46,897 nucleotides of DNA from Chloroflexota bacterium (GTDB lineage: Bacteria; Chloroflexota; Anaerolineae; Anaerolineales; Villigracilaceae). Shown piece after piece: positions 8,617 through 18,023 of the stretch. The stretch lies in the NCBI GenBank assembly GCA_024224815.1, contig JAAENC010000445.1, positions 1 through 46,897 of the forward strand, given 5' to 3'. The notes beneath the pieces are model-generated. The model was given only the letters and a program-made list of their open reading frames with translations, made no database searches and was not told the origin of the DNA. Positions within the stretch are counted from its first letter, which is position 1, and each line of letters begins with the position of its first letter. The position numbers and the translations under genes are program-made.

Positions 8617-9474
8617 ATGTCTAAAAAAGTTGCAGTAATTACAGATAGTACCGCGAATATCCCCAAGGAATTAGTTGCCGAGCACAATATAACGGTTTTA
8701 CCCCTTGAGGTTATCTGGGGAGACGAAACGCTCAAAGATGGAATTGATATTCAACCAAGCGAATTCTACACACGCCTTGAAAGTGCCAAGGTAATGCCCT
8801 CAACATCACAAGTGACTATTCCTTATATGAAAGAAGCTTTTGAGCGGCTAATTGCTGAAGACTATGATGTTTTTGGTGTTTTTATTTCAGAAACCCTTTC
8901 TGGAACAATCAACTCAGCAGTACAAGGGCGATCAATGTTGAAAAGCGGAGAAGACCGTGTTCATATTTTCAACTCCAAGCAAACTGCCATGGCGCTAGGA
9001 TTTCAAGCTTTAGCTGTTGCACGAGCAGCGCAAGATGGTGCATCTATAGCAGATTGCCAAGCCATTGCCGAAAAAGCACGTGATAATAGCGGTTTATATT
9101 TTGCTGTAGACACGCTTGAATTTTTGCATCGCGGCGGACGCATTGGTGGCGCAAAACGTTTCATGGGAACAGCAATGAAAGTAAAACCCATTCTTTCTGT
9201 TCAAGAAGGACTTGTTGCCTCCCTCGAAAGCGTACGTACAAAACGAAAAGCACATTTGCGCGTTCTTGAGATTATTAAAAACGAAGTTGGAGACCGCACA
9301 CCAATTCGCTTGGCGACCCTCGAAGCAAACGCAAAAGAAGATGCAAGTGCTCTCTTAGAACTTGCTCGCCAAGAAATGGATGTTGTTGAAGTAGCTCGCT
9401 CTGAGCTTAGCCCCGTACTTGGTACACACGTTGGACCTGGAACCGTTGGCTTAGCTTATATGGCAGGGCTTTAA
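8617..9474 (+). CDS. DegV family fatty acid-binding protein
   Basis: A 285-residue DegV protein. The N-terminal TDSTANIP motif, the MPSTSQVT segment and the FAVDTLEFLHRGGRIG motif mark the two-domain fold that holds a fatty acid; in some bacteria the homologues (FakB) present fatty acids to the kinase FakA. No fakA-like DAK gene is in the window, so that role is only possible. The ATG has a good CCGGAGG site. It is divergent from mreB, and the two share the 134-base spacer. Confidence 0.93.
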   Translation: MSKKVAVITDSTANIPKELVAEHNITVLPLEVIWGDETLKDGIDIQPSEFYTRLESAKVMPSTSQVTIPYMKEAFERLIAEDYDVFGVFISETLSGTINSAVQGRSMLKSGEDRVHIFNSKQTAMALGFQALAVARAAQDGASIADCQAIAEKARDNSGLYFAVDTLEFLHRGGRIGGAKRFMGTAMKVKPILSVQEGLVASLESVRTKRKAHLRVLEIIKNEVGDRTPIRLATLEANAKEDASALLELARQEMDVVEVARSELSPVLGTHVGPGTVGLAYMAGL

Positions 9475-9495
9475 TAAAAGCACTATTTAAATCAA

Positions 9496-9696
9496 ATGAA
9501 AAAGAACGTAGGACAAACAGATCGCACCATCCGTATTGTTGTTGGTATCGTATTGATCGGCTTAAAGCTTGCAGGCGTCCTCGCCGGAACAGTTGGAACC
9601 GTCGCTCTCGTTGCGGGTATCATCGCCTTAGCAACAGGTTTTATCAACTTTTGCCCGCTTTATACGTTGCTCAAAATTAACACTAGCAAATCCTAG
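9496..9696 (+). CDS. DUF2892 small membrane protein
   Basis: A 66-residue protein with two membrane helices and the DUF2892 pattern: N-terminal NVGQTDRTIRIVVGI and C-terminal ATGFINFCPLYTLLKINT. This domain also occurs as the membrane part of YgaP-type rhodaneses, but there is no rhodanese domain here. The cysteine in FCPLY is conserved in the family. It follows degV after 21 bases without a clear ribosome site, and is closed by a strong terminator at 9714-9750. Confidence 0.85.
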   Translation: MKKNVGQTDRTIRIVVGIVLIGLKLAGVLAGTVGTVALVAGIIALATGFINFCPLYTLLKINTSKS

Positions 9697-9713
9697 GCAT
9701 TAGAAAGTATTTT

Positions 9714-9750
9714 AAAAAGTGCGTTCTTATATTTAGAACGCACTTTTTTT
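9714..9750 (+). terminator. Intrinsic terminator after the DUF2892 gene
   Basis: AAAAAGTGCGTTCT (9714-9727) pairs perfectly with AGAACGCACTTTTT (9735-9748), loop of 7, with the T-run continuing to 9750. It separates the degV unit from udk. Confidence 0.92.
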
Positions 9751-9766
9751 GCTTTAAACAAAGAGG

Positions 9767-9772
9767 TATAAT
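9767..9772 (+). promoter_or_regulatory. -10 box for udk, leaderless layout
   Basis: TATAAT at 9767-9772 is followed by only six bases (TCAGAG) and then the udk ATG at 9779. Transcription would begin at or next to the start codon. No Shine-Dalgarno sequence fits between the two. A clear -35 is not visible. Confidence 0.6.
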
Positions 9773-9778
9773 TCAGAG

Positions 9779-10402
9779 ATGCTTTCTACTCCTAACCCTC
9801 TTGTTATTGGAATCGCCGGAGGTTCCGGTTCTGGCAAAACAACAGTAGCGCAGGAAATTCTTAACCGCGTTGGTGCTTCGCGGATCGCTTTTTTGCAGCA
9901 TGATGCTTATTATAAAGATTTAAGCGGATTGCCTCCCGTGCAAAAGGGAGCGGTAAATTTTGATCATCCGAATTCTTTGGAGACGGGTTTGTTGATCGAG
10001 CATATTACCAAGCTGAAAAATGCCGAGCAAGTTGAAATTCCCATTTATGATTTCGCCACACATAGTAGAACGAAGAAAACTTTCAGCGTCCTCCCACGTG
10101 GCGTTATTCTTGTCGAGGGAATTTTAATCTTCGCCGAATCCGCTTTGAGACCGCTTTTTGATCTCAAAATTTTCGTAGATACAGATGACGATATCCGTTT
10201 TATTCGTCGTTTAAATCGAGATATTACCGAGCGCGGACGCACAACAGATAATGTTGTGCAACAATATCTTTCTACTGTGCGCCCAATGCATTTGGAATTT
10301 GTAGAACCATCAAAACGCTATGCTGATGTCATTATCCCCGAGGGCGGTCATAATATTGCCGCTCTGGATATGGTCGTTGCGCGAATCGAATCGCTTTTAT
10401 AA
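9779..10402 (+). CDS. udk: Uridine kinase
   Basis: A 207-residue P-loop kinase of the uridine/cytidine kinase family, which phosphorylates uridine and cytidine to UMP and CMP in pyrimidine salvage. The Walker A motif GGSGSGKTT lies at about residues 14-22. HDAYYKDLS, FDHPNSLE, YDFATHSR and GVILVEGILIF are typical substrate and Walker B segments. The length matches the family (about 205-215). It appears to be the first gene of a six-gene run, reached from a promoter that gives almost no leader. Confidence 0.94.
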   Translation: MLSTPNPLVIGIAGGSGSGKTTVAQEILNRVGASRIAFLQHDAYYKDLSGLPPVQKGAVNFDHPNSLETGLLIEHITKLKNAEQVEIPIYDFATHSRTKKTFSVLPRGVILVEGILIFAESALRPLFDLKIFVDTDDDIRFIRRLNRDITERGRTTDNVVQQYLSTVRPMHLEFVEPSKRYADVIIPEGGHNIAALDMVVARIESLL

Positions 10403-10429
10403 AACCAATTAGTTCAAAAAGGAAAAAAT

Positions 10430-10915
10430 ATGTCCCCACAAGAATGGGCTTCTGCCCCCGATATGATAATTGACCCTGCCAAGAAGTACACTGCTACCAT
10501 CGCCACTGATAAAGGCGATATGGTATTGGAGCTTTTTGCAGACAAAACCCCTAAAACCGTTAATAATTTCATTTTTCTCTCACGAGAAGGTTTTTATGAT
10601 GGTGTTGTTTTTCACCGTGTTATCCCTGACTTTATGGCACAAGGTGGCGACCCAACCGGCACTGGCAGAGGCGGCCCGGGATACAGATTTGAAGATGAAT
10701 TTCACGCTGAACTTAAACACAGCAAACCCGGCATCCTTTCAATGGCAAATGCAGGCCCTGGCACTAACGGGTCGCAATTTTTCATCACCCATGTCCCCAC
10801 GCCGCATCTCGACAATCGCCACAGTGTCTTCGGACAAGTCACTGAAGGTATTGATGTACTCATGGCCGTTAACGTAGGCACAAAAATTTCATCGGTAACA
10901 ATTACTGAATCCTAA
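10430..10915 (+). CDS. Cyclophilin-type peptidyl-prolyl isomerase
   Basis: A 161-residue cyclophilin that isomerises Xaa-Pro bonds. The family core [19 protein letters not shown] and the segments [18 protein letters not shown] and [13 protein letters not shown] are complete, including the catalytic arginine in FHRV and the QFF motif. There is no signal peptide, so it is probably cytoplasmic. The ATG is served by AAGGA. It ends two bases before the next gene, which argues for an operon. Confidence 0.94.
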   Translation: MSPQEWASAPDMIIDPAKKYTATIATDKGDMVLELFADKTPKTVNNFIFLSREGFYDGVVFHRVIPDFMAQGGDPTGTGRGGPGYRFEDEFHAELKHSKPGILSMANAGPGTNGSQFFITHVPTPHLDNRHSVFGQVTEGIDVLMAVNVGTKISSVTITES

Positions 10916-10916
10916 A

Positions 10917-11459
10917 ATGTCAAAGGAACGTCGCTTATCTCTCTTGCGCTGGCTCAGCTTGCTCGCAGTAATTGGGATAAGCGCGTTCGTTTTCTCTATT
11001 CGCGACCAAGTCGAAGAGTTTGGGGCCTATGGCTACCCTGGCATTTTCCTCATCGCTCTCTTCGCTTACGCAACCGTTATTCTTCCCGCACCCAGCCTGG
11101 CCGTTGTTTTTACAATGGGCAGCGTTTTTCATCCTTTAGGGATCGGGCTTGCTGCCGGTTCCGGCGCAGCACTGGGAGAACTTTCAGGCTACCTAGCAGG
11201 ATTTAGCGGACAAGCTGTTATTGAGCGAATGGATATCTACGAAAAAATCACGCCTTGGATAGAAAAACACGGTACGCTCACCATCCTCCTACTTGCCAGC
11301 ATCCCCAATCCTTTTTTCGACATCGTCGGGATAGCCGCTGGCGCAGCAAAAATCCCCGTAAAAAAATTCCTTTTCGCCTGCTGGATCGGTCAACTTATCA
11401 AAGCAACACTCTTTGCCTACGCCGGCGCAGCCTCCATTGAGTGGCTTCTCCCCAAATAA
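10917..11459 (+). CDS. VTT/DedA-like small membrane protein
   Basis: A 180-residue protein with four to five membrane helices and the VTT (SNARE-associated/DedA) pattern: PGIFLIALFAYATVILPAPS, then GSGAALGELSGYLAGFSGQ and the C-terminal FLFACWIGQLIKATLFAYAG. Members of this superfamily are linked to lipid scrambling or flipping; the exact substrate here cannot be read from sequence. The ATG starts one base after the cyclophilin stop, and the stop TAA overlaps the ATG of the kinase gene (TAATG), so translation is coupled on both sides. Confidence 0.85.
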   Translation: MSKERRLSLLRWLSLLAVIGISAFVFSIRDQVEEFGAYGYPGIFLIALFAYATVILPAPSLAVVFTMGSVFHPLGIGLAAGSGAALGELSGYLAGFSGQAVIERMDIYEKITPWIEKHGTLTILLLASIPNPFFDIVGIAAGAAKIPVKKFLFACWIGQLIKATLFAYAGAASIEWLLPK

Positions 11460-14161
11460 TGCAAATAATACGCCGCTGGATCTCTCCTCTCAAAGACTTA
11501 GGCATGCAATTGCTTTTTCTTTACCTGCTTATTATTATCCCTGCGCTGATCGTTCTTTTTGGCTTCGACCAACTTGCCGGTCGAAAAATTCGAGAAAATG
11601 TAAAGGCTAGCGACCTTTCATTAGCACGTGCCATAGCGCTTGAAACCAACCTTTCCATAAGCAAATCGATGCAAGCCGTCGAGGGTCTTTCTCAACACTC
11701 TGGCGTACTTTCAGCTAACACAGCAGAAATGGAAGATGTTTTTTCAGTCTTCCTGCAAACCCGCCCAGATGCCAATCTCATTTACAGATTAGACGAAAGC
11801 GGGGTAATGCTCTACCACTACCCGATTGGTGAAAACCCCACTATAGGCAATGATTTTTCATTCAGAAACTATTATCAAAACGCCTTGCTCAGCAAAGAGG
11901 CTTTGGTTTCAAAAGGACGTATCTCGCCAACAACAAATCAAGCAGTGGCAACAACAGTCATGCCAATTTGGGATGACGATGATTTTCTAGGTGTTGTAGC
12001 AACTAATATCAAACTTGCCAGTCTCAGCAAGACTCTAAATGAGATTATCTCTACCTACAATCCGGAGGAAGGCTTTGAGATTGTCATTCTTGATTCAAAA
12101 GCACAGATCATCGCCTACCCCGATGCAGACTTTCTCCTCCAAAATGCCAAAAGCCTTCTGCCGCAAGTTTACGCGCCATCACTGGCCGGCGAAAACGGAA
12201 CACTAATCGCAAATAACGACAAAGACGAAGAGCGTCTTTACACCTATGCCCCGATTCCGAGTGCAGGCTGGAGCGTAATCGTCAGCCGCCCCACAGAAAC
12301 AGCTTTTGCGACCCAAATTGCCATTCACCGTATTGCTATAATAGTTGCCATCACTTTTGCCCTCATAGGCTTTTTTATCTGGATACTTCTTGCCCGTCAT
12401 GTCGTAAATCCTATTGAAAGACTCGCTTCCCTAAGTCGATCTATCGGAAGCACACAGGGTGTCAGCAAAGAAGAGCGCAAAAAAGTCAGAGCTCTCTCTA
12501 TTCGTCCTGACCAAATTGGCTATCTTATCCGCAGCATCTTGCGCATGGAAGAATCTATAGCCAAACGTATTAATGAGCAAGAAACCCTCCTCGAAACAAG
12601 TAAAGCCGTTGTCTCTACGCTGGATCCAGAGATTGTTCTTGATCGCATCTTGCAGCAAGTGCAAAAACTCTTCGACGTTAATATGTGCGCCATTGTTGCC
12701 TTGGACGAAGAGCAAAATAACTTCCGCATTCGCGCTAGCCGAGGCCTTTCAAAAAGATACGCTGTCCATATCGCTATTCAGCCAACAGACCCAAACTCTA
12801 TCACTATGCGCGCGCTAAGATCAAAAGAACCAATTCAAATTAGCGACACAAAAAAGGACCCTTCTTTTACAGCAAGATTGCCACGTGCAGAAGCAGAGGG
12901 ATATCGTTCTATTCTAGCCGTACCGCTCACTACACAACACGCACCACCAGCCGCCTTGCTTGTTTTTCGCCCAGACCCACATCTTTTTACCTTTGCCGAA
13001 ATTCAACTTCTCGCTAACTTTGCCAATCATGTTGCGATGGCAATCGAAAACGCCACCCTTTACGCCCGCAGCGATATGCGCTTACAAGAACAAACCCGCC
13101 GCATCGAAGCTCTTGTTCACTCTTTATCTGATGGACTTATTCTGAGCACGCTAAGCGGAAACGTTGTTTATGCCAATCGACGTGTAGGCGAACTTGCCGA
13201 CCTTTCCCCTGAAGAATTGCATCACACAAGTACAAATAGCGTCATCGATCGTCTTCTTGTAAACACACCCGACAGAAAAAGAATTCGGCAGGAAATAGAC
13301 AATGCTCTCAAAAACGAAAAAGAAAAGGGTGTCGAAATTCCTTTAGAACTCAACAACAGAAAAATTTACCTGCGCCTGCAAATTTTCGACGTAACCGACA
13401 CAAAGAAAAAACCCATCGGACGTGGGCTCATCTTCCGAGACTTCACCACAGACAGAGAAGTCGACCGTATGAAATCAAGTCTTATTGCCACAGTCTCGCA
13501 CGAACTTCGCACACCTTTGGCCGCAATTAAAGGATACGCAACAACCCTCCTCGCTGAAGATGTAGAGTGGGATAGCGCCTCTCAACGTGACTTCCTCTCG
13601 ATTATTTCTGCTGAAACAGATCGCCTTAGCGACTTGGTTAGCAGCCTTCTTGATCTTTCGCGCATCGAATCTGGCAACATTACTATCTCCAGGATTGAAT
13701 GTCCGGTTGAAGAGCTTATTCAGCGTGCATCAAAAAGCTCAGGGCTTCAAGAAAGCAACAAACTCAAAATCACCCTTACCCCTAACTTGCCCACGTTATT
13801 TGCAGACCCTCAGCGACTCGAAACAATCCTTCGCAACCTGCTCGAAAACGCGATCAAATACGCAGGCGAAGATGCGGCCATCCAAGTCAAAGTCTCCAAC
13901 TCTGAAGGCATTTTCACTTTTTGCATCAAAGACAATGGACCCGGTATTCCATCCGAAGAAAGTGAACACATCTTTCAGAGTTTCTATCGTCTAGATGCGA
14001 GCCTAACCCGCGTAGTAAGCGGTGCGGGCTTAGGGCTCGCCATTTGCCAGGGGCTTGTTCGCGCGCACGGAGGCGAAATTTGGTCAGAGCCTCAGCCAGA
14101 AGGGGCGTGCATTGTTTTTTCAATTCCATCTGAACTCCCAGAAACAGAAAGGCTAGTCTAA
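11459..14161 (+). CDS. Membrane sensor histidine kinase, dCache-HAMP-GAF-PAS
   Basis: A 900-residue sensor kinase. The first membrane helix (about 15-35) and a second (about 280-305) bracket an extracytoplasmic dCache-like domain (IYRLDESGVMLYHYP; SFRNYY; VVATNIKLASLS). Then follow a HAMP-like linker, a GAF domain (about 385-530), a PAS domain (about 550-660) and the kinase core. The phospho-acceptor is H681 in ATVSHELRTPLAAIKGY, the N box is LLENAIKYAGED, and the G boxes are DNGPGIP and GAGLGLAI. I chose the ATG at 11459, coupled to the previous stop; an in-frame ATG at 11441 would lie inside the previous gene. The signal is unknown; the partner regulator is next door. Confidence 0.9.
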   Translation: MQIIRRWISPLKDLGMQLLFLYLLIIIPALIVLFGFDQLAGRKIRENVKASDLSLARAIALETNLSISKSMQAVEGLSQHSGVLSANTAEMEDVFSVFLQTRPDANLIYRLDESGVMLYHYPIGENPTIGNDFSFRNYYQNALLSKEALVSKGRISPTTNQAVATTVMPIWDDDDFLGVVATNIKLASLSKTLNEIISTYNPEEGFEIVILDSKAQIIAYPDADFLLQNAKSLLPQVYAPSLAGENGTLIANNDKDEERLYTYAPIPSAGWSVIVSRPTETAFATQIAIHRIAIIVAITFALIGFFIWILLARHVVNPIERLASLSRSIGSTQGVSKEERKKVRALSIRPDQIGYLIRSILRMEESIAKRINEQETLLETSKAVVSTLDPEIVLDRILQQVQKLFDVNMCAIVALDEEQNNFRIRASRGLSKRYAVHIAIQPTDPNSITMRALRSKEPIQISDTKKDPSFTARLPRAEAEGYRSILAVPLTTQHAPPAALLVFRPDPHLFTFAEIQLLANFANHVAMAIENATLYARSDMRLQEQTRRIEALVHSLSDGLILSTLSGNVVYANRRVGELADLSPEELHHTSTNSVIDRLLVNTPDRKRIRQEIDNALKNEKEKGVEIPLELNNRKIYLRLQIFDVTDTKKKPIGRGLIFRDFTTDREVDRMKSSLIATVSHELRTPLAAIKGYATTLLAEDVEWDSASQRDFLSIISAETDRLSDLVSSLLDLSRIESGNITISRIECPVEELIQRASKSSGLQESNKLKITLTPNLPTLFADPQRLETILRNLLENAIKYAGEDAAIQVKVSNSEGIFTFCIKDNGPGIPSEESEHIFQSFYRLDASLTRVVSGAGLGLAICQGLVRAHGGEIWSEPQPEGACIVFSIPSELPETERLV

Positions 14162-14163
14162 TT

Positions 14164-14859
14164 ATGAGCACAAATACCCCTACCGTTCTTGTCGTTGACG
14201 ACGAAAAATCCCTCCGAGATTTTGTACGGCGCAACTTAGAGGTTCGCAATTTCAATGTAGAAACTGCTTCAAACGGTCTCGAAGCGATGTCTATTTTCAA
14301 CACGCAAAATGTAGATCTTGTTATTATGGATATCATGATGCCGCACCTTGATGGGCTAGAAACAACGCGACGTATCAGACAGACATCGCTTGTGCCTATT
14401 ATTATCCTCACAGCATTAGGTGAAGAAGCAGATAAAGTACGCGCATTTGATATGGGCGCAGATGACTACCTCACCAAGCCTTTTGGCACAGGAGAACTTC
14501 TCGGCCGAGTAAAGGCAGTCTTAAGGCGAGCCAGGTGGTCAGAATATCCTGCAGACAACGAAGAAATTACCCGAGGTGAAATTATTGCAAATCTCGATCG
14601 ACATGAGATCACCGTGCGTGGAAAAATCTTAAAAATGACACCTACCGAGTTTAATTTGCTGGTTTACATGATGCGTCACACGGGAAAAGCACTTTCTCAT
14701 CGGCTTATTTTAAAGAATGTATGGGGACCGGAATACGGCGAAGAGGCAGAGTACTTACGCGTATATATGGGAAAGTTGAGACAAAAAATAGAGATAGACC
14801 CTCTCAAGCCGGAATATTTATTAACCGAACGCGGTATTGGCTACAGATTTACCGGCTAA
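14164..14859 (+). CDS. OmpR-family response regulator
   Basis: A 231-residue two-domain regulator. The receiver domain has the acidic pair in VVDDEKSLRDF, the phospho-acceptor aspartate in VIMDIMMPHLDG, threonine in ILTALGE and lysine in YLTKPFG. The C-terminal winged helix (about 130-231) has TPTEFNLLVYMMRHTGK and ends with the typical LTERGIGYRF. It begins 2 bases after the histidine kinase, so the two form a clear pair. Its DNA target is not known; I saw no repeated operator near its own operon. Confidence 0.94.
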   Translation: MSTNTPTVLVVDDEKSLRDFVRRNLEVRNFNVETASNGLEAMSIFNTQNVDLVIMDIMMPHLDGLETTRRIRQTSLVPIIILTALGEEADKVRAFDMGADDYLTKPFGTGELLGRVKAVLRRARWSEYPADNEEITRGEIIANLDRHEITVRGKILKMTPTEFNLLVYMMRHTGKALSHRLILKNVWGPEYGEEAEYLRVYMGKLRQKIEIDPLKPEYLLTERGIGYRFTG

Positions 14860-14890
14860 AGGAAGTTCGGATATATAACACAGTGATCTA

Positions 14891-16030
14891 ATGAAAAAAC
14901 ACTTCCTCCTCGACCCTGAAATCACCTTTCTAAATCACGGCTCTTTTGGAGCTTGCCCAAAGCCTGTTTTCGACGTATACCAGCAATGGCAACAAAAATT
15001 GGAAGAACGCCCTGTTGAATTTCTTGGCAGAGACGCATTCTCTTTACTACAAGAATCGCGCGAAAAGCTCGCGGCTTATCTTAATTGCGCCGCACAAGAT
15101 CTGGTCTACTTCCCCAATCCAAGTACGGCCATTAATATGGTCGTTCGCAATCTCGATTTGCAACCTGATGACGAAATCTTGACCACTGACCACGAATACG
15201 GGGCAATGGATCGTACCTGGAAATATTACTGCAAAAAACATGGCGCAAAATATATTCAGCAAGATATTCCAATCACGACCCACGCTGATTTTGTGGAGCA
15301 TTTTTGGGATGGTGTTACACCTAAAACAAAAGTTATCTTTATCAGCCACATCACCAGCTCAACTGCGCTGGTATTCCCCGTTGCCGAGATATGCAAAAGA
15401 GCACGCGCAGCCGATATTCTCTGTATTGTAGACGGTGCGCATGCTCCGGCACAAAGTGATCTAAATTTGAGTGCGCTAGATGCAGATATTTACACAGGAG
15501 CCTGCCATAAATGGATGATGGCGCCTAAAGGATCGGCTTTTTTGTATGTCCGTCGCGAGGCTCAAGAATGGCTAGACCCATTAGTAGTGAGCTGGGGATA
15601 TGACGCTGAAGATGGTTTCGGGAGCGGCAACCAGTTTATTGATTATCACGAATGGCAGGGGACGCGGGATATTGCGGCATTCCTTTCGGTACCGGCAGCT
15701 ATTGATTATCAACGGGAGCAAGATTGGGGCCACGTGCGCGCTCGTTGCCGGAACTTGCTCGGCGTTGCCATAGAAAAAAGCCGATCCCTAACCGGGTTAC
15801 CGTTAATCGTCCCGCATCCCTCAGAATGGCTCGGACAAATGGCAATTCTCCCCCTCCCGGATAATGTAGATGCGCTCCAGATAAAAACACGCCTTTATGA
15901 CGAATATCGCATTGAAATTCCCTTCACAGAATGGGGAGAGAAAAGTTTCTTGCGGATCTCGATCCAGAGCTATAACACAGCAGAAGATATTGACCATTTT
16001 GTAGAGAGTTTGGGCAAATTACTCCCCTAA
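14891..16030 (+). CDS. Class V aminotransferase, isopenicillin N epimerase-like
   Basis: A 379-residue PLP enzyme of aminotransferase class V. The N-terminus FLNHGSFGACP is typical of the isopenicillin-N epimerase-like branch, which includes cysteine desulfurase-like and ergothioneine-type lyases. The pyridine-binding aspartate lies in CIVDGAHAPAQ, and the Schiff-base lysine is K207 in GACHKWMMAPKG. Which substrate it uses cannot be decided from sequence, and there are no antibiotic or ergothioneine genes around. It follows the regulator after 31 bases and is the last gene of the run; a terminator follows. Confidence 0.88.
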   Translation: MKKHFLLDPEITFLNHGSFGACPKPVFDVYQQWQQKLEERPVEFLGRDAFSLLQESREKLAAYLNCAAQDLVYFPNPSTAINMVVRNLDLQPDDEILTTDHEYGAMDRTWKYYCKKHGAKYIQQDIPITTHADFVEHFWDGVTPKTKVIFISHITSSTALVFPVAEICKRARAADILCIVDGAHAPAQSDLNLSALDADIYTGACHKWMMAPKGSAFLYVRREAQEWLDPLVVSWGYDAEDGFGSGNQFIDYHEWQGTRDIAAFLSVPAAIDYQREQDWGHVRARCRNLLGVAIEKSRSLTGLPLIVPHPSEWLGQMAILPLPDNVDALQIKTRLYDEYRIEIPFTEWGEKSFLRISIQSYNTAEDIDHFVESLGKLLP

Positions 16031-16037
16031 AACACAA

Positions 16038-16065
16038 AAAGCGTGGAAGAAATCTTCCACGCTTT
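16038..16065. terminator. Bidirectional terminator between aminotransferase and htpG
   Basis: AAAGCGTGGAAGA (16038-16050) pairs perfectly with TCTTCCACGCTTT (16053-16065). The plus strand continues with CGTTTTTC and the minus strand with TTTTTGTG, so it can end both converging genes. Confidence 0.88.
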
Positions 16066-16072
16066 CGTTTTT

Positions 16073-17926
16073 CTACGCATCTTTCGACAATAGCATTTCC
16101 ATCAATTTCTGGATACGCGGCGCCATGCTCGAAGGGTCAGGGTGCAAACCTTCTACCAATAAAGCGCTGTCATAAATTTGCTCAATGATCTCTTTTTGCA
16201 AGTCAGAACCGGCATTTTCTGCCAGCAAACGCTTCAAAATAAGATGCGATGGGTTCAACTCCAAAATTTTCTTAGGCACTTCGTAATCTTTGCCCAAATA
16301 TCTATAAACGCGCTGCATTTCGGGCTCAAGACTGTCCTCGGAGTCAACCAAACGCGCTACAGATTGCGAAAGCCTGTTGCTCGCGCGGACATCGGTAATG
16401 CGCTCACCCAAAGTTTCTTTAAATTGCTCAAGCAATGTGGAAAACTCATCTTCCGGGATTTTCTCCGCTTCGCTCTCCTTTTCACTTGCTTCCGATGTTT
16501 CAACATCTGCCTGCGCGACATTTTTTAGCTCGTACTCTTTAAATTTACGCAAACCGACCAACATAAATGAATCCATCGGGTCAGTTAAAAGTAGAACCTC
16601 GGTGCCCTCAGATTGGAAATAGTCCAAATGTGGGCTACGCAAAACAGACACAGGGTCATCACCGATAATATAATAAATCTCTTTTTGTTCTTCTTTCATC
16701 CGCTCAACATAGTCATCGAGCGAAGACCATATTTCTGTATTCAGGTTGGTCTTGAAGCGCAATAAAGGCTGCACCTTTTCAGTTTCTGTTGGTTCAGCGG
16801 CAATACCCTGCTTCAGGAAGATGCCAAACTCTTCCCAGAAAGCTGTGTATTTTTCTGCATCTTTCCTCGCGAGGGTTTCCAGCTCGCGCATTACCTGACC
16901 AGTCACAATTTTCTTCAGGCGCGGCATCAAACCACTCGACTGCACGGTCTCGCGAGAGACATTCAGCGGCAAATCTTCTGAATCGACGACGCCCTGCACA
17001 AAACGTAAGTATTCGGGCAACAGATCTCTGTTATATTCGTCGATCAAGATATTGCGCGAGTAAAGCTTTAGGCCATCTTCTTTGCGCTGAGAGAACATCC
17101 CCCGTTCGGCTTTGTTAGGAATATATAAAAGTGTGAAAAGCTGCACAGGCGCATCTGTAACAGCATGAATACGATGCTGCGGCCCTTCAAACTCCATTGT
17201 CATTTGAGTATAGAAATCTTTATATTGCTCATCCGTGATTTCATTGCGGGCTGTACGCCAAAGCGATGTTTGTTTATTTGCCTGCTCTTCGCTCTCACCA
17301 ACATAAATGGGAAAGCCAATATAGTCCGAGTGTTTTTTAATGATCGCATTGATACGATATTCTTCGGCAAATTCTGCTGCATCTTCTTTTAATTTAATCT
17401 CGATCTTTGTGCCACGCTCCTTCATTTCTGCGGCACTGATCTCAAAATTATCTTCGCCTGTGGCATACCAACTAACAGCTTTTGCGCGTGGTTTATGCGA
17501 GCGCGATGTGACCCGAACCCAATCTGCGGCCATAAAAACAGAATAGAATCCGACACCAAACTGACCGATCACTTGTGTGATATCCACATCTTTATCTTTG
17601 GTCGCTTCAATAAAATTCCGCGCACCAGATTGGGCGATCGTACCCAAATTTTCAATGATCTCATCCTTGGTCATCCCGATACCAGTATCCTGGATCGTCA
17701 GCATCCGCTCATCTTTGTTTGCTGTGATGCGAATATTCAGCTCCACTTCAGGGTCAAGGACATTTTGATTAGTCAGCATCTCAAAATGAATGCGATTTAG
17801 TGCATCAGACGCATTTGAGAGTAACTCGCGTAAAAAGACTTCTTTATCTTTGTAGAGCGAGTGAATTAAAATATTGAGTAATTGTTTGGTTTCTGCTTTA
17901 AAGTTAAATGATTGAGTGTCAGACAT
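16073..17926 (-). CDS. htpG: Hsp90-family chaperone HtpG
   Basis: A 617-residue bacterial Hsp90, close to the usual length. The N-terminal GHKL ATPase domain has LLSNASDAL, DTGIGMTKDE and GQFGVGFYS; the middle domain has GVVDSEDLPLNVSRE; the C-terminal dimerisation domain has NPSHLILKRL. HtpG is an ATP-driven chaperone in the cytoplasm. The ATG follows AGGAGG. The 158 bases ahead of it hold a perfect 14-base inverted repeat (18024-18059), but no CIRCE element. Confidence 0.97.
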   Translation of the reverse strand: MSDTQSFNFKAETKQLLNILIHSLYKDKEVFLRELLSNASDALNRIHFEMLTNQNVLDPEVELNIRITANKDERMLTIQDTGIGMTKDEIIENLGTIAQSGARNFIEATKDKDVDITQVIGQFGVGFYSVFMAADWVRVTSRSHKPRAKAVSWYATGEDNFEISAAEMKERGTKIEIKLKEDAAEFAEEYRINAIIKKHSDYIGFPIYVGESEEQANKQTSLWRTARNEITDEQYKDFYTQMTMEFEGPQHRIHAVTDAPVQLFTLLYIPNKAERGMFSQRKEDGLKLYSRNILIDEYNRDLLPEYLRFVQGVVDSEDLPLNVSRETVQSSGLMPRLKKIVTGQVMRELETLARKDAEKYTAFWEEFGIFLKQGIAAEPTETEKVQPLLRFKTNLNTEIWSSLDDYVERMKEEQKEIYYIIGDDPVSVLRSPHLDYFQSEGTEVLLLTDPMDSFMLVGLRKFKEYELKNVAQADVETSEASEKESEAEKIPEDEFSTLLEQFKETLGERITDVRASNRLSQSVARLVDSEDSLEPEMQRVYRYLGKDYEVPKKILELNPSHLILKRLLAENAGSDLQKEIIEQIYDSALLVEGLHPDPSSMAPRIQKLMEMLLSKDA

Positions 17927-18023
17927 AGAGCCTCCTGTGAAATTTCTGCCCCTGATTTTACTGGATAAATGTTGGAGGAATGTAAAAAAAGCTGTGCTTT
18001 TTGATGGAATAGTAAGTGTTTTA

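Noticed and set aside
13926-14411. 161-codon minus-strand frame across the kinase-regulator junction
   Set aside because: It is antisense to two clearly conserved genes and matches no family.
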